A DNA stretch of 6,889 bases, taken from positions 1 through 6,889 of the forward strand of contig DIXL01000069.1 of NCBI GenBank assembly GCA_002428685.1, given 5' to 3'. Under the pieces are notes generated by a model. That model saw only the letters and a program-made list of their open reading frames with translations, did not search any database and had not been told where the DNA came from. The translations under genes were made by a program, and so were the position numbers. This document shows, piece after piece, positions 4,800-6,889 of this stretch. Position 1 is the stretch's first letter. Each line of letters opens with the position of its first letter. This DNA is from Cloacimonetes bacterium UBA6081 (GTDB lineage: Bacteria; Cloacimonadota; Cloacimonadia; Cloacimonadales; Cloacimonadaceae).

Positions 4800-6860
4800 A
4801 TGGTTATTGAAGAATATGATGTGCACAATCTGGACTGTGCTAATTGCAGCGCAAAAATAGAAAGCGAAATAGGTAATTTAGCCGAAGTCAGTAGCGTAAA
4901 TTTAGATTTTATCAACAAACGTTTAACCGTTCAATATCACGAAATTGTAGATAAACCCTTGAAGCGATTGAATGCTATTGCAGCCAAAATTGAGCCGGGG
5001 GTTCTGCTCACCCCTCTTGGAACCAAAAGCACAGATAGCATTGAAAAACCCTGGTTTCTCAGCTTGGCGGTAGTGATTCTTGGCATTTCCTTTATCGTAC
5101 CTGGCTTACCCGGCACAATTTTAGGCCTTATAGCCTATTTCACAGCAGGGCATAAAGTGCTTTGGACATCTATAAAAGAGATGCTGAACAAGCAGCTTTT
5201 TGCCGAGAATTTCCTGATGAGCATTGCCACAATCGGTGCTTTGTATTTAGGCGAATACACCGAAGCTGCTGCGGTGATGGTGCTATATGAAATCGGGCAA
5301 TTTCTGGAAGCAAAGGCGGTTCATAGCAGCCGCAATTCCATCAAAGCCATGCTGTCTATAAAACCAGAAAAGATGCACCTTAAAACACCTGAGGGATTTA
5401 TCGACAAAAAGGTATCGGAGGCTAACAAGAATGATACCATTCTGATTTATGCCGGTGAACGAATCCCCCTGGACGGCACAATTACCAAAGGCGAATCGAG
5501 CGTGGATACATCATCCTTAACAGGAGAAGCAGAGCCGGTTTTTGTGGAAAACGGAACCAAGGTGTTTGCAGGATTTATGAATAATTCCGGTTTGCTGGAA
5601 ATGAAAGTTGACACGATTGAATCCGAAAGCATGATTGCCAGAATTATAAAGCTGATCGAAAACGCAAGTGCCCGGAAATCTCCCACCGAAAAATTTATCA
5701 CCCGCTTTGCCAGATATTACACACCGATTGTGGTTTTTGCTGCTCTAATGGTGTTCGCAATTCCTACACTGCTTGGCTATGAAGCAGCGGTATGGTTCAA
5801 GCGTTCTCTGGTGTTTCTCATAGTATCATGTCCCTGTGCCTTGGTGATATCTATCCCGCTAAGTTATTATATAGGAATAGGTAAGGCAGCCAAACAAGGC
5901 ATCATTTTTAAGGGCAGTGTATATCTGGATTTGCTAAACAAGGTGAAGACCCTGGTGTTTGACAAAACCGGAACTTTGACCACTGGAGATTTAAAAGTTA
6001 GCGACGAATTAGTTTCTAAAGACACTGCTCTGATAGATTTGCAGGAAAGCCTTTATCTCTGTGAATTCACCTCGTCTCACCCCTTTTCCAAAGCCGTAAA
6101 GGCAGCATACAGTTTTCAGTTTGATTCTACAAAAGTGGAAGCCATAGCGGAATACCCCGGAAAGGGAGTTTTGTTGGCTTACAACAATGACCAATACGTC
6201 TCCGGTAGCGAAACATTTCTGCGCAGTTATGGCTTTGTGCAATTTAACGATCCTGGTGCCAAAAGTGCGGTGCATGTGGCAAAAAACAACATTTACCTCG
6301 GTTGTGTATGCTTTGAAGATGAATTGAAGGCCAACCTTGGAACAAGTTTGCACGCTTTGCGGGAATTGGGTGTAAAACACTTTAGCATGCTGTCCGGAGA
6401 CCGTTTACCAAAGGCTGAGATTGTAGCCAAAGAACTTGGTTTGGATAGCTTCTATGCCGAGTTGTTTCCGGAAGCAAAGCTTAATAAACTGGAAGAAATT
6501 ATGAGCAAGCAATCAGGAACTGTGGCCTATTGTGGAGATGGATTGAATGACGCACCTGTTTTGGCCAGAGCAGATATTGGCATTGCCATGGGTAATATTG
6601 GAGCACAAGCTTCCATAGAAACCGCCGATGTCGTTCTGTTAAATGATAAACCGGAGCAACTACTTGCTGCGTTTACGCTTTCGCACCGCACGCAGGTTTT
6701 GGTGTGGCAGAATATCTGTCTGGCTTTGGGAATTAAAGTGATTGTGATGGCTTTGGGTCTTTCCGGAATCAGTGGATTGTGGGAAGCAATAGTTGCCGAT
6801 GTAGGCGTTACTCTGCTGGTTATCTTCAATTCGCTGAGGATGATGAAAAGCAGCACTTAA
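4800..6860 (+). CDS. zntA: P1B-2-type heavy-metal exporting ATPase (Zn/Cd/Pb)
   Basis: This 686-residue inner-membrane pump should export Zn(II), Cd(II) or Pb(II) using ATP. Domains in order: one N-terminal HMA metal-binding domain with C13-A-N-C16 (residues 5-50); helices near 86-100, 104-122, 135-151 and 153-172; an actuator domain with TGE at 241-243; helices near 307-325 and 335-359 with C344-P-C346; a phosphorylation domain with D388 in DKTGTLT; a nucleotide-binding domain with H427-P428 (SSHPF); the GDGLND hinge at 579-584; and two last helices (about 640-658 and 660-680) with D667-V-G669. CPC plus this last-helix DxG marks the zinc/cadmium (CadA/ZntA) subgroup rather than copper pumps. 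There is no Cys- or His-rich tail. All catalytic motifs are intact and length is normal. It follows the repressor directly and shares its metal-controlled promoter. The symbol could equally be cadA. Confidence 0.95.
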   Translation: MVIEEYDVHNLDCANCSAKIESEIGNLAEVSSVNLDFINKRLTVQYHEIVDKPLKRLNAIAAKIEPGVLLTPLGTKSTDSIEKPWFLSLAVVILGISFIVPGLPGTILGLIAYFTAGHKVLWTSIKEMLNKQLFAENFLMSIATIGALYLGEYTEAAAVMVLYEIGQFLEAKAVHSSRNSIKAMLSIKPEKMHLKTPEGFIDKKVSEANKNDTILIYAGERIPLDGTITKGESSVDTSSLTGEAEPVFVENGTKVFAGFMNNSGLLEMKVDTIESESMIARIIKLIENASARKSPTEKFITRFARYYTPIVVFAALMVFAIPTLLGYEAAVWFKRSLVFLIVSCPCALVISIPLSYYIGIGKAAKQGIIFKGSVYLDLLNKVKTLVFDKTGTLTTGDLKVSDELVSKDTALIDLQESLYLCEFTSSHPFSKAVKAAYSFQFDSTKVEAIAEYPGKGVLLAYNNDQYVSGSETFLRSYGFVQFNDPGAKSAVHVAKNNIYLGCVCFEDELKANLGTSLHALRELGVKHFSMLSGDRLPKAEIVAKELGLDSFYAELFPEAKLNKLEEIMSKQSGTVAYCGDGLNDAPVLARADIGIAMGNIGAQASIETADVVLLNDKPEQLLAAFTLSHRTQVLVWQNICLALGIKVIVMALGLSGISGLWEAIVADVGVTLLVIFNSLRMMKSST

Positions 6861-6889
6861 TGCCAAATCGAGTAGGGTGATGCTGGACA

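Noticed and set aside
6860..6889. A third gene of the metal operon starting at ATG 6860 or ATG 6880
   Set aside because: The 6860 frame stops after six codons. The 6880 ATG has only a poorly spaced AGGG before it and the window ends after three codons, so nothing can be claimed.
1..6889. A novel defence, toxin-antitoxin or secretion system
   Set aside because: Every sizeable gene falls in a known family with intact motifs, and none forms an unfamiliar multi-gene set. The unexplained parts are non-coding repeats.

Overview
The window reads as ordinary chromosomal DNA from a Gram-negative-type anaerobe. The genes are moderately AT-rich and use ATG starts, mostly with GGAG/AGGAG-type ribosome binding sites. 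One gene encodes a lipoprotein suited to outer-membrane sorting. The TPR lipoprotein style, the gene content and the short interspersed GTCC..GGAC repeats suggest the Cloacimonadota or a neighbouring FCB-group lineage. This is an impression from sequence style only and was not tested by any search.

Layout, left to right. Bases 1-436 hold no gene. Bases 48-330 form a large, degenerate nested palindrome with perfect 18-bp outer arms and four copies of a 15-19 bp hairpin repeat, two on each strand, arranged almost symmetrically around base 195. Next come a TPR-repeat lipoprotein (437-1522, +), a strong intrinsic terminator (1550-1587) and a ten-helix EamA/DMT-family exporter (1604-2530, +). DNA polymerase IV, dinB (2513-3574, -), converges on the exporter and overlaps its 3' end by 18 bp. 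Between dinB and the next minus-strand gene lies an 83-bp imperfect inverted repeat (3618-3700). That next gene (3717-4289, -) is a DUF899/thioredoxin-fold protein with a CPYC motif. Divergent from it is a two-gene metal-efflux operon: an ArsR/SmtB-family sensor-repressor (4446-4799, +) and a CadA/ZntA-type P1B-2 ATPase (4800-6860, +), joined stop-to-start (TAAATG).

The best-supported functional unit is the metal operon. A near-perfect 12-2-12 palindrome (4411-4436) covers the -10 region. The repressor keeps all four SmtB-type alpha-5 zinc ligands and a set of cysteines that could form a second, thiolate-rich site. The ATPase has an N-terminal CANC metal-binding domain, the CPC membrane motif and a DxG motif in its last helix, as expected for Zn(II)/Cd(II)/Pb(II) export. 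The expected circuit is repression without metal and derepression of both genes when Zn, Cd or Pb rises.

I did not find a convincing undescribed multi-gene system. The least explained structures are the nested palindrome at 48-330 and the inverted repeat at 3618-3700, both non-coding. No tRNA, rRNA, CRISPR array, transposase or phage gene was seen.
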